From: Alphaproteobacteria bacterium
GTDB taxonomy: Bacteria; Pseudomonadota; Alphaproteobacteria; Micavibrionales; UBA2020
Direction: 5' to 3'
DNA length: 19,890 nt
Assembly: GCA_029266795.1 (NCBI GenBank)
Contig: JAQSWE010000077.1
Coordinates: 1 to 19,890, forward strand
The notes below the pieces were generated by a model, which had not been told where the DNA came from, searched no databases, and was given only the letters and a program-made list of their open reading frames with translations. The stretch's first letter is position 1. The number at the start of each line of letters is the position of its first letter. The position numbers and the translations under genes are program-made. Positions 6,371-13,105 of the stretch are shown in pieces.

Positions 6371-7081
6371 CTATTTTTGCAGTCTCAATTCCCTCGGTTT
6401 AAACCGCGCTGTTTTCGGTGCGGTCGCCGGCTTTGCAACCCCTTGTGTAAAAACCGCGCGGAGCGCCTGATACCGTTCGGCGGCTTCCTTTTTCTCCGCA
6501 CGCGCCAGCTTTTGCTGGATGCGTTCTAGTACGCCCGCCATTTCTCCGGCATCGGGTTCATGGCCGTTGACCCACCATTCAAACGATCCGTCGGGTTTGA
6601 TCACGGCGGGGCCGTCATCGCGGTGGCGGAGGCCGTTGCGCCACCATTCTTTGGTGCCGTTGGCGTCTTCAACCGCTGGGCCGTCTTCGCGGTGCTGTTT
6701 ATCATGCAGCCACCATTGGCGTGAACCATCGGCATGTTCCCAGGCGGGGCCGTCTGTGCGGTGCTGCTGCCCGTTTACCCACCATGATTTATGGGTGTCG
6801 CGTTCCACGGCAGGGCCATCCGCGCGGTGAAGTTTTCCGTTCACCCACCACTCGCGGCTTTTGGGGCCGTCGACCGCAGGGCCGTCGAGGCGATGGCGCG
6901 CGCCGTGCAGCCACCACTCCTTTAACCCATCCGCGGCCTCGACAGCCGGACCGTCGTCACGGTGCTGCAGACCGTGGAGATGCCATTCTTTTGTGCCGTC
7001 CTCATCGACGGTCAGGACGGGTGCTGCTGCTGCGTTTGAATCGGCCTGCATGGAAACAACCTTAGAAAAAAAGTCCTTCAT
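6371..7081 (-). CDS. MORN-like repeat protein with AP-x-TARF C-terminal tail
   Basis: This encodes 236 residues. After a short N-terminus (MKDFFSKVV) come seven units of the form G-x-x-E-W-W-x-x-G-x-x-H-R-x-D-G-P-A-V with first Trp at 33, 56, 78, 100, 123, 146 and 169; the seventh is degenerate. Such HR-x-DGPA repeats resemble the MORN_2/YwqK-type repeats of bacterial and viral proteins, which are thought to form beta-hairpin ladders; no specific function follows. A charged helix (about 181-213) leads to FTQGVAKPATAPKTARFKPR (211-230). That tail matches the C-termini of all nine array proteins at 9456-15813, with which it shares no other domain. I chose ATG 7081 over TTG 7105 because the N-terminus then resembles MSLFKRIF and MSFFEKLF of the first two array proteins. 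No clear ribosome binding site is seen. Confidence 0.8.
   Translation of the reverse strand: MKDFFSKVVSMQADSNAAAAPVLTVDEDGTKEWHLHGLQHRDDGPAVEAADGLKEWWLHGARHRLDGPAVDGPKSREWWVNGKLHRADGPAVERDTHKSWWVNGQQHRTDGPAWEHADGSRQWWLHDKQHREDGPAVEDANGTKEWWRNGLRHRDDGPAVIKPDGSFEWWVNGHEPDAGEMAGVLERIQQKLARAEKKEAAERYQALRAVFTQGVAKPATAPKTARFKPRELRLQK
6557..7006 (-). repeat. Seven tandem coding repeats of 66-69 bp
   Basis: These are the degenerate DNA repeats encoding the WW/HR-x-DGPA units of the MORN-like protein. The period alternates between 22 and 23 codons and never breaks frame. Unit-to-unit identity is moderate, so the repeats are old rather than freshly amplified. Confidence 0.8.
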
Positions 7082-7165
7082 GGTTGTTTTGGGAGCACGT
7101 GGCAAAGACAGGCGGGAAACATCTAAACCGCGCTGCGGGAGAAGTCGTGCTCGACCTTGCGTCGG

Positions 7166-7195
7166 ATGATACGCTCCATTTTGACCTTATGTCAA
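7166..7195 (-). promoter_or_regulatory. Promoter of the MORN-like gene
   Basis: On the minus strand TTGACA (complement of 7190-7195) and TATCAT (complement of 7166-7171) are separated by 18 nt. The predicted start of transcription is near 7159, giving a leader of about 78 nt before the ATG at 7081. Confidence 0.55.
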
Positions 7196-7451
7196 TTAAC
7201 AGGGGTCGAAAATGGGTTAAAAAGGACGAAAAATGCCCCCTTCCCTGCGGAGTTAACCCGTTGATTTTAAACAAAATCAATTTTAACGACGCATTTTCTA
7301 ACCCGTTGAAATTACAGCGAATTAAAAAACGGGCTGTGTCGCAGAACCACCGTAGACGCAGCGGAAACCCGTCGGAAATGAACACAAGTTTTCAGCGCTG
7401 AAAAAATAGCCTCTTCTTTTCAGCCACCTGCCAAACCCGCGTGATCGGAAA
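7196..7451. other. AT-rich intergenic stretch with two palindromes
   Basis: I see no convincing gene here: open frames on both strands lack ribosome binding sites and family resemblance. It contains a perfect hairpin TTGATTTT (7261-7268) against AAAATCAA (7273-7280) with a 4-nt loop and TTTT after it, a perfect 16-bp palindrome TTTTCAGCGCTGAAAA (7389-7404), and a direct repeat TAACCCGTTGA at 7254-7264 and 7299-7309. It may hold operators or a plus-strand terminator, but nothing decides this. Confidence 0.45.
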
Positions 7452-7838
7452 TCAGCCCAATTTCAGCTTTTTTATCTCGCGCAGCACTTTATACGCGCCG
7501 GTGTCTTCCGGCAGGTTGTTTTTTGCCGCGCCCGCGATGCGGTCGAAAGTGGCGAGCGACTGGCGGAGGCTTGCCGCCGTTTTTGAGTTGCCGTTTTTAT
7601 CGGCGAGATCGGCGAGGTCGCGCGCGCGTTCGGACGGGTTGGGCTCAAATGTGTCCCAGCCAAGTTCATCGTAGATTTTGGTGAGCAAACGGTCGCCGGT
7701 CGCAACCGTGCGGAAGGCGATGCGCAGCAGGCTGGCGGCGGCGGGAACGCGCGGATTTACCGCGTCTTTCACGTTTTTTTCGAGATGGATGGCGTAATCT
7801 GAAATGAGTTTATCGAGTTTCGGGCTGTATGCGGTCAT
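7452..7838 (-). CDS. Small helical protein of unknown function
   Basis: This encodes 128 residues, rich in helix-forming residues, with no signal peptide, membrane helix or cysteine. The start is well supported by GAGGAGT about 6 nt upstream of the ATG and by the promoter at 7869-7898. The sequence (DKLISDYAIHLEKNV, then RARDLADLADKNGNSKTAAS) suggests a compact cytoplasmic helical bundle, and I recognise no family. It does not carry the TARF tail of the neighbouring MORN-like protein. It lies about 60 nt downstream of the next minus-strand gene but has its own promoter. Confidence 0.75.
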   Translation of the reverse strand: MTAYSPKLDKLISDYAIHLEKNVKDAVNPRVPAAASLLRIAFRTVATGDRLLTKIYDELGWDTFEPNPSERARDLADLADKNGNSKTAASLRQSLATFDRIAGAAKNNLPEDTGAYKVLREIKKLKLG

Positions 7839-7853
7839 TGGGTTACTCCTCTA

Positions 7854-7898
7854 TGCCGTTAGGACGGCAATATACGGAAAACCCGTGGCAAATGTCAA
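7854..7898 (-). promoter_or_regulatory. Promoter with overlapping dyad, 7452-7838 gene
   Basis: On the minus strand TTGACA (complement of 7893-7898) and TATATT (complement of 7869-7874) are 18 nt apart, immediately after the stop codon of the upstream gene. An inverted repeat TGCCGT (7854-7859) / ACGGCA (7864-7869) overlaps the end of the -10 and the predicted start site. It could be an operator or a 5'-leader hairpin. Confidence 0.6.
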
Positions 7899-8267
7899 TT
7901 ATTTACAGACCTTCAGCTGCTCCTCAACACCGGCGAAGGACACGCTCGCGCCTTCGGTTTCGCCCGCGGCGCGGTAGTTAACGACAGCGCCTTTCCAGTC
8001 GGGGTGTTTTTTGACTGCGTCGTCAAAGGCGGTTTTCAGCTGGCCGAGTTCTTCCTTGAATTTGCACTGGCATTCGGCGGGCGGCTCGTTCACCTGCGCG
8101 CAGGCGGTGACTTCTTTCGTCATGGTGGTGAGGATCGTGGAAACGGCGGCGGCATCGGCGATCGCGGCTTCGTCGGTGATATCGATGTTTTTGGCATCGG
8201 CAGCGAAAACCACCGCGCTCGTCAGCCCGACGACGGCGAAGGTGAAGGCGATCAGCAGCATGCGCAT
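7899..8267 (-). CDS. Small exported protein with four cysteines
   Basis: This encodes 122 residues starting at the ATG at 8267, chosen because AAAGGA lies 8 nt upstream and because it opens a classical Sec signal peptide: MR, then a hydrophobic core (about 3-19), with cleavage near VFA|ADA (after 22). The mature periplasmic part has Cys56, Cys66, Cys68 and Cys121, a set that could form two disulfides, and is otherwise helical and acidic (KFKEELGQLKTAFDDAVKKH). I recognise no family. It has its own promoter at 8297-8326. Confidence 0.78.
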   Translation of the reverse strand: MRMLLIAFTFAVVGLTSAVVFAADAKNIDITDEAAIADAAAVSTILTTMTKEVTACAQVNEPPAECQCKFKEELGQLKTAFDDAVKKHPDWKGAVVNYRAAGETEGASVSFAGVEEQLKVCK

Positions 8268-8287
8268 GGGTAATATCCTTTCAAAAC

Positions 8288-8326
8288 GGCTAAACAATCT
8301 TAGCCATCATTACACACCTAACGCAA
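8288..8326 (-). promoter_or_regulatory. Promoter with dyad, 7899-8267 gene
   Basis: On the minus strand TTGCGT (complement of 8321-8326) and TAAGAT (complement of 8297-8302) are 18 nt apart. A 6-bp inverted repeat GGCTAA (8288-8293) / TTAGCC (8300-8305) overlaps the -10, which is compatible with a repressor site or a leader hairpin. Confidence 0.45.
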
Positions 8327-8366
8327 TAAAATCCCCGCCCGTTCCATTAAAATGGCACGGGCGGGG
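8325..8366 (-). terminator. Rho-independent terminator of the 8400-8825 gene
   Basis: CCCCGCCCGT (8333-8342) pairs perfectly with ACGGGCGGGG (8357-8366). An inner CCAT/ATGG stem (8344-8347, 8352-8355) closes a TAAA loop. Reading on the minus strand, the GC stem is followed directly by ATTTTATT. It lies 34 nt past the stop codon of the gene starting at 8825. Confidence 0.8.
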
Positions 8367-8399
8367 CAACACCTCTGGGGAGAGGGGTAACTTAAAACC

Positions 8400-8825
8400 T
8401 TACTCGGCCGGCTGGACGATCGTCACAGCGTCGACAACCGTGCGGTTGTCGCGGTTGAGCAGGTAGATGTTGTTATCCGACGTCACATAGATCTGGCCGG
8501 CGGGAGGCGTCGGCAGCTGTTGGACGACGGTCGTCGGCAGTTCGGTATAGGTGACGGTTTGCGGGATCACGGTGCCGGGCGTGTAGAACACGGTTTTCTG
8601 GCCGCGCGGCGCCATGCAGCGATAGGACGGATCGCGCAGCAGGTGCTTTTCCTTCACCAGCGTCGTGCCGGCGGGGCAGCCCTTGTTGGTTTCCATGATC
8701 CAGTCGCCCAGATAGGTGCGGTTCTGGGTCGTGAACATGACGGTTTCCGCATTCGCGGCGGGAGCAGCGACGGTCAGGCCGCCGGCAAGCGCGGCAACGC
8801 CGAGCATCAGGGTAAGTTTCTTCAT
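8400..8825 (-). CDS. Small exported protein with C-terminal DUF1236-like segment (weak)
   Basis: This encodes 141 residues from the ATG at 8825, which has a strong AGGAGA ribosome binding site (complement of 8833-8838). A Sec signal peptide occupies residues 1-26 (MKKLTLMLGV..., cleavage at ANA|ETV). The mature protein has two cysteines (50 and 70), probably a disulfide, a Thr/Pro/Val-rich middle, and a C-terminal segment GQIYVTSDNNIYLLNRDNR with TVVDAVTIV. That segment resembles the short beta-hairpin repeat of DUF1236/RcnB-like periplasmic proteins of Alphaproteobacteria, but I am not sure of this. It has its own terminator at 8325-8366. Confidence 0.8.
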   Translation of the reverse strand: MKKLTLMLGVAALAGGLTVAAPAANAETVMFTTQNRTYLGDWIMETNKGCPAGTTLVKEKHLLRDPSYRCMAPRGQKTVFYTPGTVIPQTVTYTELPTTVVQQLPTPPAGQIYVTSDNNIYLLNRDNRTVVDAVTIVQPAE

Positions 8826-8938
8826 ATTGGTATCTCCTAAATAAAAGTTTTTTGGGGGGATCGCGAAAGCCAACCCGCTTTTCCGCAGATTGTTCCCAAA
8901 CCCGTTGCGCTTTTAAAAAACCCTGTCATTCTAGGCAT

Positions 8939-9382
8939 ATGACGACATTTGATGATGAAAAATACATGCGCCTCGCCTATGAACAGGCGTTCAAAGGTTA
9001 CAGCGAAGGCGGCTGCCCGATCGGCGGCGTGCTGGTTGATAATGAGAGCGGAAAAATTCTCGGCGCAGGCCACAACGCGCTGGTGCAGGAGGGCAATCCC
9101 GTTATCCATGGCGAGATGGCGGCGATGCGCGCCGCAGGCCGCATGACCAACCGCCACAACACCACGATGTACACAACGTATGTTGAAAATGCATCATCCG
9201 ATGAAACGATCCACTTCATGCGCGCCCGCGGCATCGAGGTCATTGTGATGGATAAAAACACCAGCCCCGCCGCCCGCGACTGCATCGCCCTCTGCGCCCG
9301 CTTCAAAGCCGAGAAACCGGCATTGTGGCTGGAGGATTGGGGCGGCGGCGCGAACCAGACCATCGGTAAACAACTGTTTTAA
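8939..9382 (+). CDS. Cytosine/nucleoside-deaminase homologue lacking the PCxxC zinc ligands
   Basis: This encodes 147 residues clearly related to yeast-type cytosine deaminase and bacterial nucleoside deaminases: MRLAYEQAFKGYSEGG-PIGGVLVDN (10-35), GHN (44-46), the first zinc and catalytic motif HGE (His57, Glu59), TTMYTT (75-80), RARGIEVIVMD (95-105) and the C-terminal LWLEDWGG. In active members TT is followed by x-PCxxC, whose cysteines bind the catalytic zinc. Here TT80 runs straight into YVENASSDE, so roughly 20-25 residues are missing in frame. The product probably cannot bind zinc normally and may be inactive or repurposed. The ATG at 8939 is chosen by homology; no Shine-Dalgarno is visible. 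Confidence 0.88.
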   Translation: MTTFDDEKYMRLAYEQAFKGYSEGGCPIGGVLVDNESGKILGAGHNALVQEGNPVIHGEMAAMRAAGRMTNRHNTTMYTTYVENASSDETIHFMRARGIEVIVMDKNTSPAARDCIALCARFKAEKPALWLEDWGGGANQTIGKQLF

Positions 9383-9407
9383 AACGGTATTTATCTTATG
9401 GTTTTTC

Positions 9408-9428
9408 ATAACATTAATAATGTGTTAT
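9408..9428. promoter_or_regulatory. AT-rich dyad upstream of the nine-gene array
   Basis: ATAACA (9408-9413) is inverted as TGTTAT (9423-9428), with a nested CATT (9412-9415) / AATG (9419-9422). It lies 27 nt upstream of the first array gene in an AT-rich 73-nt gap, and TGTTAT itself could serve as a -10. It is a plausible operator or promoter region; no -35 is convincing. Confidence 0.35.
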
Positions 9429-9455
9429 CCTCTTTGAGGTTCAAAGGGTTGGGTC

Positions 9456-10229
9456 ATGAGTCTCTTTAAAAGAATTTTCAGCGAGTTTAGCGGTGCCGGG
9501 AGCAAAGTGCCGCTCGAGGAACTTGCAACGGATTTGTCCAAACCGGCGGAGGAACGCGGGCGCGACATCGCGCGATCCGTCAACAGCACAGGACATCCCG
9601 GGCGCTATTACGAGTTCCGCCAAAAGCAGATCCAGAAAGCCGAAGAGCAATTCGAGGCATGGAAAGATATCAGTGCCGTGGTGCGCCGCCTGCACGAAGA
9701 CAACATGCAACACACCCGCAGCGTGAGGGAACTGGCGCAGCTGGGCGAGCAAAAGCTGCTGGAAAAAGCACCTCTTTTGCAAGGCGCGGAGAACGATTTG
9801 CGCCACCACTGGCATGAAACGCAGAAACGGCTGCATACCGCGCGGCACGACGGTGAACAGCTGAAAGACACCTTCACGATGCTGGCGGTCGCTGAACAAC
9901 ATATAACGCAGCTGACGGGACCGGAAAAAAAATATTCCGCCGGCGTACTGAAGATGGCGCAGCAATATGCAGACCAGATCCAGCAAATGACGGCCAGCCT
10001 GCCCCCTGAAAACAAGGATCTTGAAAACGCAGTCGCACAGGCACGACAGGCAATCATCGCGCGCGACAACCAAGCCCGCGAAGCCGTCATCGCCGCCGAA
10101 GCGATGGGGCGCAAAATAAAGTTCAACGAATACCTGAATACAGGCCTCGCCACCCGCACCGCGGTCACCGCCCCCAAGACCGCGCGCTTCACGCGCAAGG
10201 CCAAGGCCGTTCAAGCGGTGGGTCCATGA
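9456..10229 (+). CDS. TARF-tail array protein 1 (unknown family)
   Basis: This encodes 257 residues, predicted cytoplasmic and almost wholly helical with coiled-coil character; no signal peptide or membrane helix. It shows the array signatures: Y51-x-x-F54 followed by RQKQ, the central LKDTFTMLAVAEQHITQL (136-153, Glu147), a helix ending NEYLNTG (224-230), and the tail APKTARFTRK (239-248). With protein 2 it shares an amphipathic start (MSLFKRIF), a PPENKD turn (183-188) and 30-odd extra N-terminal residues absent from most others. AAAGGG about 10 nt upstream supports the start. Its stop overlaps the next start as ATGA. I know no function for this family. Confidence 0.88.
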   Translation: MSLFKRIFSEFSGAGSKVPLEELATDLSKPAEERGRDIARSVNSTGHPGRYYEFRQKQIQKAEEQFEAWKDISAVVRRLHEDNMQHTRSVRELAQLGEQKLLEKAPLLQGAENDLRHHWHETQKRLHTARHDGEQLKDTFTMLAVAEQHITQLTGPEKKYSAGVLKMAQQYADQIQQMTASLPPENKDLENAVAQARQAIIARDNQAREAVIAAEAMGRKIKFNEYLNTGLATRTAVTAPKTARFTRKAKAVQAVGP

Positions 10230-10984
10230 GTTTCTTTGAAAAGCTGTTTGGACAGGCCAGCCGCCCCGCCCCCAAGGTGTCGTTCGAGGCCTTGGTGCAG
10301 GATACATCACGGCGTGATGTCGACCGCGCCCGCGATATCGCCGATGCCGTCAACCGCAGCAATAATTGCGACCTCTACCTTGAATTCCGCGACACGCAGA
10401 TAACCATGGTGAGGGAAAAACTGTCTGTCTGGAAGAAAGCCAATATATCGGTGGATTATTTGCGCGACCGCGACGCCGCGCATACGCAATACGTGCAGAA
10501 GCTGGTGGCGGAGGGCAAAGTGCTGGCCACCGCCAGGAAGATGCAAACCGCTGCCGTAGACTTTGGCATCCTGAGGAATGACGTGCAAAAGAAGGTGCAG
10601 TCGACGCTGGACGAGATGGAGCAGATGAAAAACCTTTTGCAGGTGATGATCGCGGCGGAAAGCCAGATGCCGCTGCTCACCGAGGCACAGAAAAAATCCA
10701 CGCCTCTGGCGTTGACGATGATCGAGCAAGAGGCGGAAGATATCCGGCTGAATACGGGCAGGATCCCGCCCGAAAACAAGGACGCCGAACAGGCTATCAA
10801 CCATGCGCGCAATACCGATATCGCGCGCGCCAAACAACAGCGCGAAGCCGCCGCCGAGGCAGAGGCGAGCGGACGCCGCATAAAACTCAACGAATACCTG
10901 AACACCGGCGTTGCGACCGGCCAGCCCCTCGCCGCGCCGAAAACCGCGCGCTTCACGCGCAAACCGAAACCGTTCTCCGCATAA
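10226..10984 (+). CDS. TARF-tail array protein 2 (unknown family)
   Basis: This encodes 252 residues and is the nearest relative of protein 1. Shared features are MSFFEKLF at the N-terminus, RARDIADAVNRS (34-45, protein 1 has RGRDIARSVNST), Y51-x-x-F54 followed by RDTQ, the central MKNLLQVMIAAESQMPLL (134-151, Glu145), PPENKD (181-186), NEYLNTGVAT and the tail APKTARFTRK (237-246). Because no gene follows directly, its conserved tail cannot be explained by a ribosome binding site for a downstream start. A 122-nt gap separates it from the seven-gene block, so the two blocks may be transcribed separately. Confidence 0.88.
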   Translation: MSFFEKLFGQASRPAPKVSFEALVQDTSRRDVDRARDIADAVNRSNNCDLYLEFRDTQITMVREKLSVWKKANISVDYLRDRDAAHTQYVQKLVAEGKVLATARKMQTAAVDFGILRNDVQKKVQSTLDEMEQMKNLLQVMIAAESQMPLLTEAQKKSTPLALTMIEQEAEDIRLNTGRIPPENKDAEQAINHARNTDIARAKQQREAAAEAEASGRRIKLNEYLNTGVATGQPLAAPKTARFTRKPKPFSA

Positions 10985-11018
10985 GCTGCGGTGCAACAAA
11001 TGCTCGGTTTCAGGATAA

Positions 11019-11079
11019 TTAAGCATTTGAAATTGCATTAAATTATCATCTTCCTATTTTCATAATTTTAAGGTATATT
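11019..11079 (+). promoter_or_regulatory. Candidate regulatory region of the seven-gene block
   Basis: The 122-nt gap is AT-rich. TTAAGCA (11019-11025) is inverted as TGCATTAA (11034-11041) with one bulged A, and a good -10-like TATATT lies at 11074-11079, 27 nt before the next ATG. The -35 is unclear. Confidence 0.35.
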
Positions 11080-11106
11080 TATTCAGCGATTTCAGAGTAA
11101 AAAACC

Positions 11107-11778
11107 ATGCCCGACACATCAGCATCCACCGTCTCGTCCACCCGCTTCGACTACGTCCTCGCGGCGGAGTTCTCGCAGCTGGAGCGTGCGCGCATGGTGA
11201 GCGAGGATTACGACGGCGGACGCGATGAATACCGGTCGTTCCGCGCGACGCAATTCAGCGCGGCCAACGCGCTGGTGAAACGCGTGGCGCAGCTGGAACA
11301 TTCGACGCTTGCCGATGACGCCGCGCGGCTCGCGCAAAAAATTGCCGCCGCGAAAAATGGCGATGCGGCCATGATCGCCGATGCCCGCGAAACGCTCGAC
11401 CTGCTGCGCCGCCGCGCGTTGCAGGAAAAAATCGACAGCATGGCGCTGGCATCCGAAACAACCACCCTTGCGAACACCTTCATCATCCTAACGACAGCGG
11501 AAAGCGCGATCAAAACCTATCCGCAGCCGCACCGCGTGGAGACCGAAAATACGAAGAAAATGGTGCAGGCGCAGTTCGGCATCCTGAAATCGCATGACGA
11601 CGCACTGCCCGTGCTGGATGAAAAACTGGCCGCGCTGCGCGATACGCTGCAGCAGATGGAAGAGTACACCGAAAACCGCGCGCGGGCGAAGGCCGTGGCC
11701 GGCTACATCAAGGGCGGCACGGGCCTGCGCACCGCCGCGCCGCGCACCGCCACCTTCACCAAACGGGTGTCGCCATGA
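11107..11778 (+). CDS. TARF-tail array protein 3 (unknown family)
   Basis: This encodes 223 helical residues, first of the seven-gene block. It has Y42-x-x-F45 followed by RATQ, the central LANTFIILTTAESAIKTY (121-138, Glu132) and a final helix ending AGYIKGG (198-204). The tail is APRTATFTKR (211-220), the only copy where the Arg of TARF is Thr. The first 12 residues are Ser/Thr-rich and unlike the others. It overlaps the next gene as ATGA. No enzyme motif, signal peptide or cysteine is present. Confidence 0.85.
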   Translation: MPDTSASTVSSTRFDYVLAAEFSQLERARMVSEDYDGGRDEYRSFRATQFSAANALVKRVAQLEHSTLADDAARLAQKIAAAKNGDAAMIADARETLDLLRRRALQEKIDSMALASETTTLANTFIILTTAESAIKTYPQPHRVETENTKKMVQAQFGILKSHDDALPVLDEKLAALRDTLQQMEEYTENRARAKAVAGYIKGGTGLRTAAPRTATFTKRVSP

Positions 11779-12434
11779 AGGATTATGCAGCCATTGTTTT
11801 CGCCGGGCATCTGGGCCTGACCGAGCGCGCCGACAGGGTGGCGGAAGCCTTCAATGCCAGCGCGGAAAACGCGAAGGACTACCTCGATTTCAAGCAGACG
11901 CAGGACGACCGTGCGAGCGTGGCGATGACGAAGGTGATCGTGATGGGCCAGTCGCGCCTGTGGGAGAAACTGATGGCGATCAACGACCTGATCGGCCATA
12001 GCGGCGGCGCGCTGACGCCTGCAGAAGTGACGGCGGAGCAGAAAAAACTCGGCAGCCTTAAAACGCAGCACTTCACCGAAAAATCCGATATGGAACGGCT
12101 GAAGCCCACTCTTGATTCACTGTCGCAGCTGTTCAACATCCTCTCGCTGGCGGAGGCGAAAATGGACGGCTTCGACGCGGAAATCCTGCGCCATACGAAA
12201 GACGCGCAAAGCAACCTGATGCAGTTCCACGGCCAGATCGCCGCCGCCGAAATCGACAGCGGCAGGCAGGAGCGAAAGATCAAGGAACTCGACGGGTTGC
12301 TGCGCGACATCGAAACCGAAAATACCGAAAAAGCGGAAAAGACCGCTTTCGGCGATTACCTGAAATCGCGCCCCGCCGTCGCCGCGCCGATGCCCGCCCC
12401 GGCAACCGCCAGATTCCGGAAGAATGTGCCATGA
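11775..12434 (+). CDS. TARF-tail array protein 4 (unknown family)
   Basis: This encodes 219 helical residues. It has Y36-x-x-F39 followed by KQTQ, the central LSQLFNILSLAEAKMDGF (116-133, Glu127), a long charged helix (about 155-193) ending FGDYLKSRP, and the tail APATARFRKN (208-217). It is linked to both neighbours by ATGA overlaps. The YxxF-(R/K)-x-x-Q variant groups it with proteins 1-3 rather than with 5-9. Confidence 0.87.
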   Translation: MKDYAAIVFAGHLGLTERADRVAEAFNASAENAKDYLDFKQTQDDRASVAMTKVIVMGQSRLWEKLMAINDLIGHSGGALTPAEVTAEQKKLGSLKTQHFTEKSDMERLKPTLDSLSQLFNILSLAEAKMDGFDAEILRHTKDAQSNLMQFHGQIAAAEIDSGRQERKIKELDGLLRDIETENTEKAEKTAFGDYLKSRPAVAAPMPAPATARFRKNVP

Positions 12435-13105
12435 ACATCACCGCACAATTTTTCGACGATATCCTGAATGACGCGACGCTGGCGACAACCGCGCAGGGAC
12501 AGCGGATTGCGCAGGCGCATAACGACAACAGCGCGACACATTCGGCCTATGACGTGTTCCGCCGCCGCTGGCAGCAGCGTTACGACGCCCATGCGGCGCA
12601 GGGTGTGGCTCTGCTGAACCAGTCGGAACTTGAAAAATCGCTGACCGATTTCCAGCGCAATATGCCACCCGATGCCGATGGCATCGCCAAGGCGCTTGAC
12701 GCGCTGGCCGCCAAGGTCGATGACAACGAGCAGGCGACCAAGGCGCATTCGGCGGAGAACGACAACCTGCGCAAGGTATTCGGCGCGCTTGCGACGGCAG
12801 AGGGCAAGATGGAGAACCTCGCCAACTGGACGTCGGAGGACACGCGCGCGACGCTACAAAAATTGCAGGACACGTCGCAGATCAGCAGCATCGACCGCGT
12901 GCGCCGCGCGCGCGTATCGTCCTATGCGCGCATCAAGGATGACGCGACGCGACGTATCGACCACCTGAATGCGAACATTCAGGTGCAGGAACAGGCCGCA
13001 CGCAACGCCTTCAATGCCTATCTGGGCAGCGGATTTATCACGGCAGAACCCGTGACCGCCCCCGCCACCGCGCGCTTCAAGCGCAAAGCGGAGCCGCAGC
13101 CATGA
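12431..13105 (+). CDS. TARF-tail array protein 5 (unknown family)
   Basis: This encodes 224 helical residues. The N-terminus FFDDILNDA (7-15) introduces the I-F-N-D-like motif seen in proteins 6-8. It has Y40-x-x-F43 followed by RRRW (Trp47), the central LRKVFGALATAEGKMENL (113-130, Glu124), and the tail APATARFKRK (210-219). The start overlaps the stop of protein 4; a GGAAG inside the end of gene 4 is a plausible ribosome binding site. Confidence 0.87.
   Translation: MNITAQFFDDILNDATLATTAQGQRIAQAHNDNSATHSAYDVFRRRWQQRYDAHAAQGVALLNQSELEKSLTDFQRNMPPDADGIAKALDALAAKVDDNEQATKAHSAENDNLRKVFGALATAEGKMENLANWTSEDTRATLQKLQDTSQISSIDRVRRARVSSYARIKDDATRRIDHLNANIQVQEQAARNAFNAYLGSGFITAEPVTAPATARFKRKAEPQP

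Noticed and set aside
6557..7006. A CRISPR array or non-coding tandem repeat
   Set aside because: The 66-69 bp units are degenerate at DNA level, contiguous without unique spacers, and stay in one frame.
7062..7401. Overlapping open frames of 105-107 codons on both strands in the 7.1-7.4 kb gap
   Set aside because: Neither has a ribosome binding site, a recognisable family or a biased codon pattern, and one would cover the promoter of the MORN-like gene.
9281..9297. CIALC in the deaminase homologue as replacement zinc ligands
   Set aside because: It lies about 35 residues too far downstream, in a region that aligns with the C-terminal helix of the family rather than with the active-site loop.
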